From: Spirodela intermedia
Lineage: Eukaryota; Streptophyta; Magnoliopsida; Alismatales; Araceae
NCBI GenBank assembly: GCA_902729315.2
Contig: LR746268.1
Location: 858,501-922,500 of the forward strand
Length of the DNA stretch: 64,000 nucleotides
Direction: 5' to 3'
Part shown: positions 36,001 to 48,639 of the stretch, in pieces
How positions within the stretch are numbered: the stretch's first letter is position 1
Layout: every line of letters begins with the position of its first letter
Position numbers and translations under genes: made by a program
The notes under the pieces: model-generated
What the model was told of the DNA's origin: nothing
What the model saw: only the letters and a program-made list of their open reading frames with translations
Database searches by the model: none

Positions 36001-36100
36001 GTGCTTGATTTATTGTAGGATGTACGGATCTTAGGCTTCAAACCTACCGATGGATCCAAATGTTAAGTTACTTCTAAATTCAGGTGATGCTCTTGAAGAT
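33040..36100 (+). pseudogene. Copia gag-pol remnant (gag end, integrase, reverse transcriptase)
   Basis: Broken frames of the outer copia element. Integrase-end signature near 34940-35030 reads FFGYSRLQKWYRYY. The reverse transcriptase start near 35470-35760 shows VEKIEALCHNSTWYLI and CLVAQGFSQTYRDDYIETF; a later frame holds LDVKNAF-like and EDEVYMEQ segments. Stops and frameshifts occur every 50-150 bp. The coding region breaks at 36107, where the minus-strand copia entered. Confidence 0.85.
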
Positions 36101-36299
36101 TCGAGTATGTTGATAGGGGTGGATGAGGGTGGAATCCTAGAATTCATGTATTGAAGAAGAAGAGTACATGAAGTTATATAGAAGGGAGGAAGAAAAAGAG
36201 ATGAAAAAGTGGAGATCGTGAAGAAAGGATAGAGATGTGGAGAGAATAAGTTCAAAATGAGTCTAGTGGGCCCAATGGGCTATTCTAATGCTCTCCCTC

Positions 36300-38140
36300 A
36301 AGCTAGAGCATATAAGCCAAACATGCCTAACTTGGTACATGTCATGTTGTAAGGAAAACCTCGCAAGACTCTTGGTGAAGACGTCAACGAGCTGATGAGA
36401 TGAGACAACATGTGGAGTAGACATAACACGACATTATCTTATCCTTGATGTAATAATAGTCAATCATAATATGCTTCATTTGCTCATGAAAAATAGGATT
36501 TTCAGTAATGAAGATGGTGACTTGATCATCTCAATGCATAGGCATTGGCGTAAGAGATGAGATATTAAGGCCTTTGAGGAGTGAATTGAGCCATATCATC
36601 TCTCGCATCGTTTCAACCATAACGCAATACTCAGACTGAGCAAGATATCACCTTCTGCTTCCTAGAGTACCACGTGACAAGGCTGTCACTCACATATGTG
36701 CAATAACTAATGATGGACTTGCGATCTCCCTCGTCATCAACATATCCTACATTCGAGCAAGCTTTAATCCAAAGATGTCTATGTTTTCTATAAATAAGCT
36801 TTCTTTCTGGAGCTCTTTTGATGTATGTCAAAACTTATAAAACTCTTTCATGGTGAATTTGTCGAGGTTCTTGCATGAATTGACTAATGACATTAACGAT
36901 GTACACGATGTTAGGGCAAGTGAAGGTGAAATAGATCAGCTTCTCTAATAACTGTTTGTACCGATTAACATCCTCTAGGAGCAGAGATGACATATCCTAA
37001 AAGTGCAGATGTACTTTCATAAGTAACTGACTCCAGCTTGCACCAAAGTAACCTAGTTTCTTGAAGCATATCAAGAGCATACTTTTGTTGAGAGAGAGCG
37101 TACTTGTTATCTTGATAGACAAACTCAATCCTAAGAAAGTATCGTAGAATTCCTAGATCTTATATATTAAAGTGTTGTTACAAGTATGATTTCGTAGTTT
37201 AAATGTCTATTTCATCACTTTTAGTCATAAGAATGTCATCCACATAAATAGCTAGGATGATAATGTTAGATTCATTAGTCTTTGTAAGTACTGTGGGATC
37301 ACCAAGATATGGTGAGAATCTAAATTATATTAGAAGACCATTGAACTTGGCAAATCAAGCACGTAGACTTTACTTAAGTCTATAAATGAGGCTTTGTAAA
37401 AGACACACCTTCTTTGACTCCCCTTGAGCAACATACCTAAGAGGTTGCTCCATAAATACTTGTTCCTTAAGGTCACCATAGAGAAAAGTATTGGAAACAT
37501 CAAACTAATGTAAAGATCATATTTGATTTACTGTAAGAGAAAGTATCATTCGAATGGAGTTGAGCCAAACGACTAAAGAGAATATCTTAGTGTAGTCAAT
37601 GTCATAGGCCTACATGAATCTATGAACAATCAATCAAGTCTTGTGACGTATAATAGATCCATCTAAGTTATAATTGAGTGTGAAAACTCACTTGCATGTG
37701 ATGATGTTGGCAGTGCGTAGATAAAATATAAATGTCCAAGTTTCCTAATACACCAAAACATCCACCTCTAAGTCCTTGGCCACCTTCTATTTAAGTACTT
37801 ATGCAGCCTCAATATATGACCATGGAATTGACTCAAAGTTCACAGAAAGAACAAAGGTACGAAAGAAAAGAGAAATTTAGTCATAAGAAACAAAGTGAGA
37901 AATGAGACGTTTGGTGCATGCACATGTACCTTTGCGGAGAGCAATAGAAATATGAAAGTCATCCACTTGAGTAATAGAAGAGACAATTGGAGGAGGCTCA
38001 TCGAGAAAAAGTGAAGACGAATTTGATCCCAAAGTAGAGTAGTTGAATGGTGACAAAACAAAAAGTGTCAAAGGAGTTGACGATTGAGAAACTAGAAAAA
38101 TAGGAAGAATAGGAGAGAGATTTATAATGATCATCACAAG
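36300..38140 (-). pseudogene. Copia reverse transcriptase/RNase H remnant
   Basis: Minus-strand frames of the nested copia. RNase H landmarks are GLIYRKH-like, DRKSIISYCTYV, SLVTWYSRKQKVIS, REMIWLNSLLK and VDVFTKSLA near the end. Many stops. Next to the 3' LTR at 36108-36290. Confidence 0.85.
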
Positions 38141-39059
38141 AGGAAAACTAAGTGGTAAAGATGCAACAAATCAAGAAGTTGATGTTGGAGAAAAGAAGAG
38201 AGACTCCTCATGAAAAGTAACTTCAGCTAATGTCACATAAAGATGAGTATTAAGAAAGTAAACTCAATAACTCTTTTGTGTGTATGAGTAACCAACAAAG
38301 ATCACTTTGAGAGCACGAGAGACCAAATTTAGAAAGAGAAAGAGAGTAGTCTTGTACGAAGACAGTGCATATAAAGACATGAAGGGGTAAGAAAAAAAGA
38401 AAAGAATCCGGTGAAAGACGATGAAGTAAAATGGCTCACCAAGTGGAGCGAAAAAAAGCCGATTATGGAGATATGTGGCTGTTAGAAGAGTGTTAGACTA
38501 TAGATAATGAAGAATATTCATCTCAATGAATAGTGTGCGAGCAATGTCAAGTAGTTGACAATATTTTTGTTCGACAATATCATTTTGTTGAGATATGTGT
38601 GGACACGTGATTTGATGAAAAATATCATGATCAATACAAAATGTACAAAATAAATCTTGGACCAACTCTAAAGTATTGTTGGTGCAAAGAATCTTGAGTG
38701 TAATAAAGTATTGAGTGATGATCTCAATAATGAAGTGAACGACTATGATGTAAACTTGGGTATGATCTTAGAGAAGATAGATCTAACTCAACCGGGTATA
38801 GTCATCAACAAAGACAATGTAGTAGCGATGGCTTGAGACAAATATTGTACAAGAGGGGCCCAAAATATTATAATGAATGAAGTCAAAGGATGCTGTGGAT
38901 GGAATTTCATCTCAACTTGAGTATGAATCATGATGGTGTTTGCCTAATTGACATGACTAGTGAGTTAGATTTTCTACAGGTGTCGTTAGTCTTTAATCTT
39001 CTCAATCAAAAATATTATGAGTTATATTTTAATCTGATTCACGAAATACTTGTAGATTG

Positions 39060-39990
39060 CAACGAGTTAGGTCGTCTCCTCAGGGAATTTGAGGCTTATT
39101 GTTTAATGTTTGTTCTAATGAAGGATGGAATGGGAAAGAAAACAAGGGGTTGTGGATTGGAAGGAGAGAAGAAGAGGGAATGATGAATCCCACTCTGATT
39201 TCTCAGATCTAGCCAGCGTAAGAATGTCAATCAACTGTTCGTAACTTCTATTCTTTAATCCCTAATTAAAATCTAACCCAAAACTAAATGAAACCTGCTT
39301 CATCTCGAAACTAACCTGGCGTCACCACTCCTTCCTTCTGACAAGAAGAGGCGTTCACTTGAAGCAGTGGGAGAGACCTCGTTCAAATAAGATGAGGAAC
39401 GTTTTGGATTGACACACCTACATTCACACAATATAGAACTCGGAAAACCCTAAACCCTCTGGGCTAGCTGAATTGCCAAAGGCTTCCTTCATCAAAAGCT
39501 GTTCGTAACATTGGTTTTCCGAAAAATATAGGGCGGTGTTCCCTCTCTCTCCTCTCTAGCTCACCTCTCATGCACGTGGGAGAAACTACTCGAAGATTTT
39601 GGTGGCTTCCTCCCCCTCAAGGCCATGCTTCATTGGATCGGTGGACTCCCATCTCGTGAGCTCTCTCCTAAGCCATCATATCCTTCTCTTGTCGAAATGA
39701 CGACTCCTCACTCCTACGAGTGACGGTTGAGTTGTTGTATCATAATTGTTGATGAAGCGGCTATGACCTGAGGCATAAATTCCTAAATTGTTGGAAAATG
39801 ATTAGAAAAATCACAAAAGTATATTCAATGTCTAAAATAATATGGTTTAATCAGATAGCACATGTGTATGAGGAGACTAGTCTCACAAAATTCTAAAAAT
39901 ATTTGAAATATTACTCTATCTTGAAACATGTTAAAAATCATCTTTATTCATGTAAATAAAAAATTAATGATATCATAGAATTATAAAATT
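39060..39990. other. Unidentified 0.9-kb insert in the nested copia integrase
   Basis: Integrase-like coding sequence on the minus strand is interrupted between about 39055 (a CQLGKHH segment lies just below) and about 40050 (an LWHRHLRHP segment lies just above). The intervening sequence includes a moderately GC-rich stretch (39300-39720) with no recognised domain. Boundaries are approximate and no target duplication was found. Confidence 0.5.
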
Positions 39991-41364
39991 AACTAAGTTA
40001 AGGTGTATTCCAGCACATTATTCATGTGCTATCAATGACTTACACACAAATTTGTTAAGAGAAAACCAATATAAGATGTTTTGAAAATTTTCAAAACAAG
40101 GATGTCTTAAATGACGATGCCACAAAAGAGATGAAGTGACCGTAAAGAAAATAAAAAGAGCTTAGAGGCCAAAAAATGATTCATCAAAAATTAGCTCATA
40201 GACACCTCGGTCATTCTCACATCCTAAACTAATCTTCCGCCTAGTATATAGATCTTGAAAGGTACAATAAAAAAGAAAAAATATAATGGAGCAAAGGATG
40301 GTTAGAGTAATGACACTAATATATAAGAGGTTAACATGAAATTTAGGAACATAAGGAACCTAGGTGAGAGAAATACTCAGGATAACAATAATATTGCCAT
40401 GTCCACTGACTAGATAAGTCCAACCATCAACAATGATAATCAGTGGATGATGAGTGGTAAATTGATATAATGCTAAAATAGTTGGTGTGCCGGCCATGTG
40501 GGTGGTTGCCTTCGAGTCAATAATCTATGGTGAAGATGAAGATTCAAGGAGAGCATGTATACTTAATGTGGAAGGATGCAGAAGTAAGGTCAGATTGGTC
40601 GAGGAATGAGCCATGGTATCCTTGGAGTGGCATAGTGCTTCATACTCGGTGGAGGTCAATGTCACTTAAAAAGCTGAAGACAAGACACTAGACCACGCTA
40701 GAGAAGCTGGTGAAGGAGGTAAGAGAGTCGGTTAGGAAGAGTTGGGCTTTCTGAATTATTTCTAACATTTGTCAAGTGGGTGGTTCTACTTGTTGCAGTA
40801 GATGCATGGAGGAAAAGAATTACAACCCTTCTCTCATGATGGACGACCACTGTCTGGTCTCGAAATAGTAGGGTCATGTGACACTCGAAGAGTGGAGATG
40901 ATCATCGCCGAAGGAGTAGATGTACCACTAGTGATAGCAAGAGGAGTGCATGTACTCACACGAAGTGCAATGGAAAAAATGTGAGAGATATCAGGTACCT
41001 AGTCTTCATAGAGGATTGTCCCACAAATCTAAGAGGTAATTGATGGGTAAAGTTCACTAAGATAGACTTTGACAAGAAACTTCTAACGATAGCACTCAAA
41101 TGTCCAAAGATCAGTGGTCAGAGACTAATAGATGACAAGCTCCTATATTAGTGTTTGGAGATGACCAAAATGAGTATAAAGTGAAGAGTCACCTTACTTG
41201 TAGGTAAGAAGTGACTTGAAGATCTCGACCGTGTGACTAATATTCATCTGGTTGGTATACATGTTCTCCAATATCGTCAAGAGTTATTACGTAGGGCAAA
41301 TCTAGGTAAAAGGTTCGGTAACACTCAACTCAATGTTCTAAAACATCTAAGGATGACTAATAAG

Positions 41365-42665
41365 TCTTCATTATCATAAGTTAATAATTAGTAAATAATA
41401 TAGTTTTAGCCTTAACTCATGATAAATAGACTTATATTTGTGTTAAAGTGTGAAAAATGATTTCAATTGATTAACGTGAAATTTTGACTAATTATGTGAT
41501 TTGTTACGAATTTATATGATTTTTATAGTTTTATTTTTTGAGATAAATAAAGAAAAAGAAATAAAAATAAAAATATAGCAAAATGAGGGAGACCTGCTAG
41601 CCAGTCGGGCCTGCAAGCGGGTCGGAAGTGCAGTCGAGGAGGAGCTGTGAGCAGGGGGCTCGAGCAGCTAGGACCGATGGGGGCATATGTGCATCACTCC
41701 CCTTTCACGTCACCGATGGCCAGTAGGCTGTGGGGCAAAGAGTGGTCGTACACGCGGGAGAAAGGGACTAATTACTTGCAAATGTATTATTACTATATAT
41801 TCGTCTGAAACTTCGACGCACAAGCGATGTGGGACTAAACTTGCGTCACACCTTCCCCCGAAAGGGTTTGAAGATTTTAATACCTAAAATACGTCTTATT
41901 TATAATAGAGATATACCATAATGACGTCACTTTATAAGGACATTAGAGTACTTATTTCAATCTCTCTCATGCAGACAGGCAACCGGCGTGGGTTCAATTT
42001 TTTCCAGAGCCAAAACTCATATTTTTATTTGATTATTGTGACTTTTCTACAGATTGCCGGTGAAGGATTAAGCCACAAAAATCGCTGGATCATCGACAAA
42101 AATCTCTTCAACACGATTTGCGGAGCATTGTTACTAAACTTGCTGAACGATTCGCGATAAAAGGATCGCGAATCTATTGAGTAAATCATCTCCGATTGAT
42201 CGATGAACAAGCCGTCGTCGAGAAGAGGACGATCTGCCAAGAGACGAGTCGCCACCTCCTGAGAGTGTACCGGATCCGATAAAGAGTCTCCTCTTGCTAT
42301 GCGGATTTGAGGATGAAGCTTCATGACACGTGCCCCACCTCCATCCAACTCCTCTCCGTCGGGTGACAGCCGCCAGAGAGCCACAAAGTCGTTGGTTTTT
42401 CGCTTTGTGGGGTGACAGCTGCTGAAGACGATTCAACAACCCATTTCATTGATCTCTAGACTTCACAAGGAGATTTAGAGATTGCCCACCTTGTCCTTGT
42501 CCAAGGAGAGCCTTCAAAGCTGTGGACACTATTTTTGGAAGGTTTATTAAATTATAATTAATATATTTGTTCATAAATACTTCTAAATATTTAAAAATTA
42601 GTATTTTCTAATTTTATAAATTTTAAATTTGCGTGATTTACTATTCAACGACTAAGTCATGTCAA
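41365..42665 (+). mobile_element. A-B element, short copy
   Basis: Contains segment A (41365-41890) and segment B (42045-42665), the same pair seen in inverted orientation at 47.4-55.7 kb. A landmarks: CACTCCCCTTTCACGTC, GTGGGGCAAAGAGTG, GATGTGGGACTAA. B landmarks: CCAAGGAGAGCCTTCAAAG, GTGATTTACTATTCAACG, GACTAAGTCATGTCA. Only about 150 bp separate A and B here, against 1.9-2.5 kb in the other copies, so this looks like a deletion derivative. The element type is unknown. It is inserted in the gag/leader part of the minus-strand copia. Confidence 0.6.
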
Positions 42666-44111
42666 TGACTGAATCAAGTTGAGACTATGAAGTAAAGAAT
42701 AAATCAATGAGACTAGATGGATCAATCGACAAGTGGTGGAGAAGGCTGTGCGACATTAAAAAGTGCTCAAATTTGGAGGCCTACGATGCATAATTATGTC
42801 CATTGAAGACATATATCAGTTGAATGAGTTGCACCGTGATGGAGTGCCATAGAGTACTTGACCAGATCAAAGTAAGATCCACAGCCAGTTGAATTGGTGG
42901 AGAAGGTACTTAAGACATCGAGGAGTTGCCCAAGAGATTCATAGATCAGGATTAGTGGGAGATGAGCTGATGCTAAGAGGAGATGCGCTGAGAGGGATGT
43001 CCTCACAGCCACATAGGGCACTGAGAGGTGATGCGCTGAGAGGGGTGCATCGAGAGAGCACCGGCTGAGGGCGTGCAGTCGACGACAGAGACCTGGGGGT
43101 GCAAATGGAGGGAGACTGCGGTGGCAGTGTCGTTTGCAGCAGTGGCGGAGGCCACAGTGGCGGTGGAGGTGGCAGTGGTAGTGAGGGGCTGCAGCGGCAG
43201 CAGAGGCTGCAGCTGAGGAGGCCACAATGGTGGAGGCGGCAAAGGCTGCAGAGGCCGCAGTGGCAGAGCATGTTGCTCGGGGCATGCCACAATGGCGGCG
43301 GCAATCGAGGGGAGCGGGCGGCACCTATGGCATGCCCGAGGGGGAGGTGGACGCCGCCTAGGGAACACTTGGCACGGCAGCCCAGAGCAGCCAAAGGAGG
43401 CCATGGCAGCGGGGGCGTAATGGCTTGGAGGAGTGGCCGGTGGCAGTGGGGTGCCCTAGAGAGGGGCGGAAGTGGAGGTGGCATCGGTGAGGGGTAGCAG
43501 CGGAGGAGGGCTGCTTCAAAGACCAGTGGCCGACATGGACAAGGGCATCGACAAGAGGAATGGTGCCATGAGGCAGGCGCCATTGAGAGGAGAAGGGCAC
43601 CACCAGAGGAGGGTGGTGTGCCAAAGAAGGAGGCGGCGGTTGGAGAGAGCCTAGGACTCTTATACCATGTTGACAAGGGCAGAACTCTAGAATGTATGTA
43701 TTGAAGAAGAGGTGTATATGAAGTTATATAGAAGAGAGGAAGAAAGAGAGAAAGAGAGGAAGAAGTAGAGATTATGGAGGAAGAATAGAGATGTGGAGAG
43801 AATAAGTTCAAAATGGGTCTGGTGGGCCCAATGGGCTATTTTAATAGGGTAGTTCTATCTCTTTGTGGGATGACTGAATTATTTGACCTTGACTCATCTT
43901 GACATTCTTCTTTTGCTACGAGTGTGGTCAGCTAGTTTATGACCAATCCACACACTACTCATTAGGACAGTCATGACGTTCTTTTGGTTTTTGAAGGGAC
44001 ATCTTGACTGAGAACTTCTTCTGTACAAGCCTTCTTCGTACCTTGATGTTCATGATTATTCTGATGTAGATTGGGTAGGTTCGCCTATCAATCGGCACTC
44101 TAATGAGGTCC

Positions 44112-45530
44112 TGATAGTATGAACTGGGCTGAGGAGAGCATGATCTCAACAAAGCTGGCCCAATCTAGTGCTATAGTCCAGTAGGTCGAGCGGGGCGCAA
44201 GACGACAAAATGTAGAAACTTGCGATGGATCCAATAGGATAGAAGATGAGGGCAGAAGGATCTAGTAGCAAACCTACTCAAACGATAGGATTAGACACCA
44301 ATGGATCTTGTTTGATGATAAGTCCCATCAAGAAGGGAGGGTGTCAAGGTCTGCTATGGTTATAAGTGAGGAGTGGCCTCAAGAGAAGGGGAGAAGAATT
44401 ATTGTAAGAAAACTCTTTTATGAGCTGGAGACTCGCCATCTCGTATTGGCAATCCCAAGATCGACGATCTTGATTTGTATTGTTCTCATCCTCATTTAAT
44501 TCATCTTCGTCCTCTCACTCCTTCTTTCTCTCTCAGCCCATTCCCCTCACCTTACACCCTCTTCTAGTCCACACAAGCTCCCTTCATGACTGACTTGGTA
44601 AAGGGGACATGGAGGTTTGGGTCTTCCTCACAAGTTAGATTCCTTGGGGAAAGAGTTGGAGGAGTTTCAACTCCTCAACTACTTTGAACAAACTATGAAT
44701 ATAGACCAGCTATAGGTGCTACGATCTAAATTGACCAACATATACCAACAATTGGGATCACTCACTTAGATGCTAGATGGCATCCAACAGCAACTATTCA
44801 TCCCCCAAGTTAGAGCAGGAAAATCAGTGACCTCGATAGAATCATTAGCACAATGAGCCACCAGTGAAACCAGCACTAGTCCTCAACCAGTGGAGGCAAG
44901 AGAACCTGACCATTAGAAGGAGCCATTTGTGAACCACTCGGGCCACAATGGAGCCACCAACCATTGGCAGTAGAGAAACCCACTGGAATTGAACCCCAAG
45001 TGATAGCTAGAATTTCTGATATTCATTGACTCAGACTTAGAAGAGTGGATACATCGCATAGAACTCTACTTCTCCACTTACCAGCTGATAGCACCCGAGC
45101 AACTAGCAAAGGCCTGCATCAATATGGATGAGAAGGCCTTCCATTGGCTTCAGTGGGTCGAATCTCAGCAGCTGTTCTGCAACTAGAAAGAGCTGAAATA
45201 CAAGCTGCTAGAACATTGCGGCGACAAGCACTCCAGCTCCTTATGCTAGTAGTTCCTCAAACTCGAGCATATAGGCTTGGTGGAGGACTATCGAGATCAG
45301 TTCGAGCTACTGTCTAGCATCCTCCACGATCTACTAGACACCATTATGGAAGGAAACTTTCTTAAGGGTCTGCGATGAAAAATATAGGTAGAAGTGATCG
45401 CCCTCAACCCATGAGAATTAGAGGCGATCATGTGGATGGCTCAGAGGATAGAAACCAAGTTGCTGATGCTGATGAGTGGAGGTCAACCAAGGTAGGGGAG
45501 AGGCTTGAAGAGAAGACCCTCGGGGTACAA
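44112..45530 (+). pseudogene. Ty3-gypsy fragment with gag domain, inside the outer copia
   Basis: LTR/leader-like sequence, then a degenerate Retrotrans_gag domain at about 45030-45470. Segments seen are EEWIHRIELYFSTYQL, AKACINMDEKAFHWLQW and VEDYRDQFELLSS, with in-frame stops replacing Trp/Gln codons (TAG/TGA). RNase H sequence of the outer copia stops at about 44110 and its final segment resumes at about 45540 (HTKALHSPQLDCSCFKLEAF). No pol or second LTR was found, so it is a truncated copy. Confidence 0.75.
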
Positions 45531-45727
45531 GGAACAAACAAAACATATTAAGGTTGATTGTCACTTTATCTAGGAGAAGTTTCAGTCTTAGTTGATTTTG
45601 TCGACTGAGATGTCTTTAGAAGCATAGCTTTTAGGCATACATACAAAGGCTCTCCATAGTCCTCAATTGGATTGTTCTTGCTTCAAGCTTGAAGCTTTCA
45701 ATCTCTACATTCTAACTTGAGGGGGAC

Positions 45728-45840
45728 TGTAGAGATATATATTTTGGGGTTTATGGGCATGGCTCACTTTCTCTCTCCTCACCTTTATATGTAGGGCTTC
45801 AGCCTTCTTCTTTAATTTATGAAGTTATTTTATGTCTACC
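45728..45840 (+). repeat. 3' LTR of the plus-strand copia element
   Basis: Matches 30967-31080 with a handful of substitutions (TTTTAGGTTTATGG versus TTTTGGGGTTTATGG, for example). It is preceded by CTTGAGGGGGAC (polypurine tract) and the end of the RNase H frame. Confidence 0.87.
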
Positions 45841-45924
45841 TTCTCTAACAATGTTCCACCATGCTTCCTCACTTCTCTTCCTTGTTGTTGGCAACATCCT
45901 CTTCAAAGTAGGAAAGTACTTCAT

Positions 45925-46290
45925 CTCTAATCTCTAATATGAATCACATGAGAGTGACTAAAGAAAAATAAGAATATGAATAGAAGAATGAGAGTTCAAG
46001 GGTACAAACAATGAGTTAGGGTCATGTCGGAATTGTTAGATAGATGGAAGGCCTCAGTTATTATGTTCCTTAGACTATTCTTATCTTCCCAAAAAAGTGG
46101 TATCTTCTTTTTCCCTATTGACACTTAACCTACCCCTTTAAGGGTCTCCTCTATTCTAAGGATCTAAATTGGGCATGTGCTAGTCCTTCAGCATGTTGGA
46201 CTTGCTATGCTTAAATGGGCTGTCGAGTTGGGTTTGGTTCCTTTAACATGATGATCTCCTCTTTCAGGACAAAGTGCTGATGAGGGTCAT
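45925..46290 (-). repeat. 3' LTR of the gypsy element
   Basis: About 365 bp, matched by 58815-59167. Outer boundaries are approximate because the flanks of the two copies are eroded. It begins less than 100 bp after the outer copia 3' LTR. Confidence 0.75.
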
Positions 46291-46299
46291 ATCAAATTC

Positions 46300-47360
46300 C
46301 CCCCTCCTCCTCTTCTCAAGCACCTTGTCCTCAAGGTGAAATTTGTGAGAATTGCTTATGGATGAGGGAGATAGGTTCCTAAGATGCTTCATCATGGAGA
46401 AGAGAGTTATGTCATATGAGAACTTTTGGCCCTACTTCTAAGTGATGTACGGCCAAGATTTCTTAGGGTTGGCCCACTAGTTGACCTTCATCAAGGTCTT
46501 CAGGTAAAGGATGATTTTGAGCTGAGACCTCAATTGATTTGTGTAGAAGAGACATGAAACACAACGTGAAGAAACAATGAGGAAATGAGGGCTCATTTGT
46601 AGGCTAATGGTCCTATCTTTTGTAGGAATTTACATGGCCCATAGTAGTGGGGGGATAATTTCTCATTAGCCTTCCTAGCTAGAGATTTTATATTGTAAAG
46701 GTCTTAACATGAGAAAAACCAGATCTTTGATCTAATGTTCTAGATCCCTATTATTTTTATTTGTCTTGGCTTTTATTTGAGATTGAGGCAGTGAATATGA
46801 TATTTGAGTTCGTCCAAAGCTTGGTCTTGAGACTTTAATTGTCTATCAATGGTTGCAATTAGGGTTTTAGGCAATTCATAATGCAACAGAAGGGGCATAT
46901 CTCTACCATAATGAGCCTTGAAGAGAGTACCAATCAAACTATGGAATGAAGGATTCTAATTGAATTCTACTCGTTGAAGCCAAAACCTCCATGTCTTGTG
47001 GTTATAAGAGACATAACATTAAAGTTAATTCTCTACACATCTGTTTAATACCTCTATTTGGTTGTCAATCTGAAGATGATCGACAATGCTTTGTTTTAAG
47101 ATGCTTCCTTGGAGGTTAAATGATTCAAACCTAAAGTGACTCATAAATATAGCATCTTGATCAAAAATAATGAATTTAAGGATATGATGAAAGCAAATTA
47201 TCTCCTTAGCAAACTTGTTTGTAATGGAGCTTGCTGAAAATAGATGTTCTGATGGAATAAAATGAGCAAAATTGACAATTTAGCCATCACTTGCTATGAT
47301 GGAGCATACTTTGATAATGTATCCACCATGACCAAAATTGAATTGAAACATGTAGAGGTT
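46300..47360 (-). pseudogene. Gypsy integrase remnant, C-terminal half
   Basis: Minus-strand frames with AHFIPSEHLFSASSITN, FIIFDQDAIFMSHF, HSLIGTLFKAHYGRDMP and YGPCKFLQKIGPLAYKL. These are degenerate matches to Ty3-gypsy integrase and its C-terminal extension. The sequence stops at about 47364 at the edge of the A-B pair. Confidence 0.82.
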
Positions 47361-47364
47361 GGTA

Positions 47365-48310
47365 ACTAACGTGACTTAATTTTTGTATAATGAATCACAT
47401 AATTTAAATTTTATAAAACTAGAAAAATATTAATTTCATATTTTTAGAAGTATTTTAGTACGAATATATCCATTATAATTCGATAAATGACTTAAAAAAG
47501 AATAAAAAAATTCAAGTCAATTACAGATATGTAAGATAATCAAGTAAAATGTCATTAATTTTCACACATAATTTATTTTTTTATGATTTTAAGACTAAAA
47601 AATGAAGATGAAATTTATTTAAAAATTCACAAAAAGGAAAATTCAGGTGTTGACTTCATGATGACATTAGTGCCTTGACAAAGGTGATTTAGGTAGAAAT
47701 AGAGTTTCACTTGACGATTATTACATAAATGATTACATATGATTTAATTGATCAAATTAAAATTTTTGTAAAAGTCAAAAGAATTGTAATTAACTAAATA
47801 AGAGTTTTGCAACTTGAAATCACATAAAAAATCGTATTAATGTAAAGAATAATTAAGTTTTAAATAAAAAATAGAGTTTCAACATTGTAGTGGTGATCAT
47901 TATAAATTTTGAGTGTTTGAGAAAAAAATTGTGTGATGTCTAGAGCCCCAAAAGCTCTCTTTATATATATACAACTTGTGTAATCTCTAGATCTTCTTAT
48001 GAAGTTAAGAAATTAATGAGGTGGATCAGTGAAGCATCTCTAGTGACTGTCACCTAGTGGAGCAGAAGTTCAACAATATTCAAATCTCCAATAGCTATCA
48101 CCTAGTGAAGGTGAGTTGGGTGGAGCTAGGGGACATCTCAATAAACTTATTCCTCAAGTATGTGTAGTGAGAAGAAGCTCATATCACATTCAATTTGCTA
48201 TTCTCGATGACATCATAATCGTCGATCAATCAAAGATTCTTTTTTCAATGAATTCATGACCTTTTCATTCATAATCCTTCATTAGTTGGTAACGACACTT
48301 TGTGAATCAC
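47365..48310 (-). repeat. Repeat B, inverted copy
   Basis: Read on the minus strand it shares GGTCATGAATTC, AAAAGAATCTTT, GATGTCCCC.A.CTCC, GCTC..TAGGTGATAGC and a terminal AAGTCACGT with 54690-55657. Confidence 0.72.
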
Positions 48311-48639
48311 ATTGATGATATTTTTGTTGATGATTCAAATGATTCTGATGACTTGATCATTGATTGACACTCTACAAAAAAATAATAGTTAAATAGATAA
48401 AAAATATGAATTTTAGTTCTAGTGAGATTCAAACTTGTCAATTATTTAGCTATGTAAGAGAGGGTTAATGAATTATCTACATACACCTAACCTAGTGACA
48501 TCATGGGTGTGTTGCCTTATTATAATATATGGGTATTTTTTATATTTAAATACTTCAAACAACATCAACAAACATTGGGGTGAGTTTAGTCCACATTGAT
48601 TGTTTGCCTTTTTTTGAGATGAATTGATGCAGGACGGGG

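Larger units (their letters stand above)
36108..43846 (-). mobile_element. Minus-strand Ty1-copia element nested in the plus-strand copia
   Basis: LTRs at 36108-36290 (3' LTR) and 43678-43846 (5' LTR) share GAAGTTATATAGAAG, AGAGATGTGGAGAGAATAAG and GGGCCCAATGGGCTATT. The insertion is flanked by GAGTA (36103-36107) and GGGTA (43847-43851), a 5-bp target duplication with one change. On the minus strand the 5' LTR is followed by TGGTATAAGAGTC (primer-binding site), and GCTTGAGGGAGAGC (polypurine tract) precedes the 3' LTR. Minus-strand remnants run leader (42700-43670), gag with a CX2CX4HX4C knuckle (about 40740-40800), protease/pre-integrase (40050-40560), integrase (about 38500-39055), reverse transcriptase and RNase H (36330-38140). 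It is itself interrupted near 39.07-39.98 kb and by A-B at 41365-42665. Confidence 0.9.
30967..45840 (+). mobile_element. Ty1-copia LTR retrotransposon, degenerate, with three nested inserts
   Basis: Bounded by a 114-bp 5' LTR (30967-31080) and a 113-bp 3' LTR (45728-45840), both starting TGTAGAGATATATATTTT. A primer-binding-like site TGATATTAGAGCC follows the 5' LTR, matching the TGGTATCAGAGC initiator-tRNA pattern; a GAGGGGGAC polypurine tract precedes the 3' LTR. Order of remnants: leader and gag (about 31590-31865, 33040-33530), integrase (about 34130-35030), reverse transcriptase (about 35460-36100), then RNase H (43850-44110 and 45540-45715). Inserts are repeat E, a minus-strand copia (36108-43846) and a gypsy fragment (44112-45530). 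Removing them leaves roughly 4.6 kb, normal for short-LTR copia (Ale-like). No flanking target duplication is visible. Frames contain many stops. Confidence 0.88.

Noticed and set aside
42939..43811. 290-codon Pro/Cys/Leu-rich frame on the minus strand
   Set aside because: It starts in the 5' LTR and runs through the GC-rich untranslated leader of the nested copia; low complexity, no domain.
30967..45840. Possibility of a functional copia element
   Set aside because: Every coding domain is interrupted by stops, frameshifts or nested inserts, so it cannot be autonomous.
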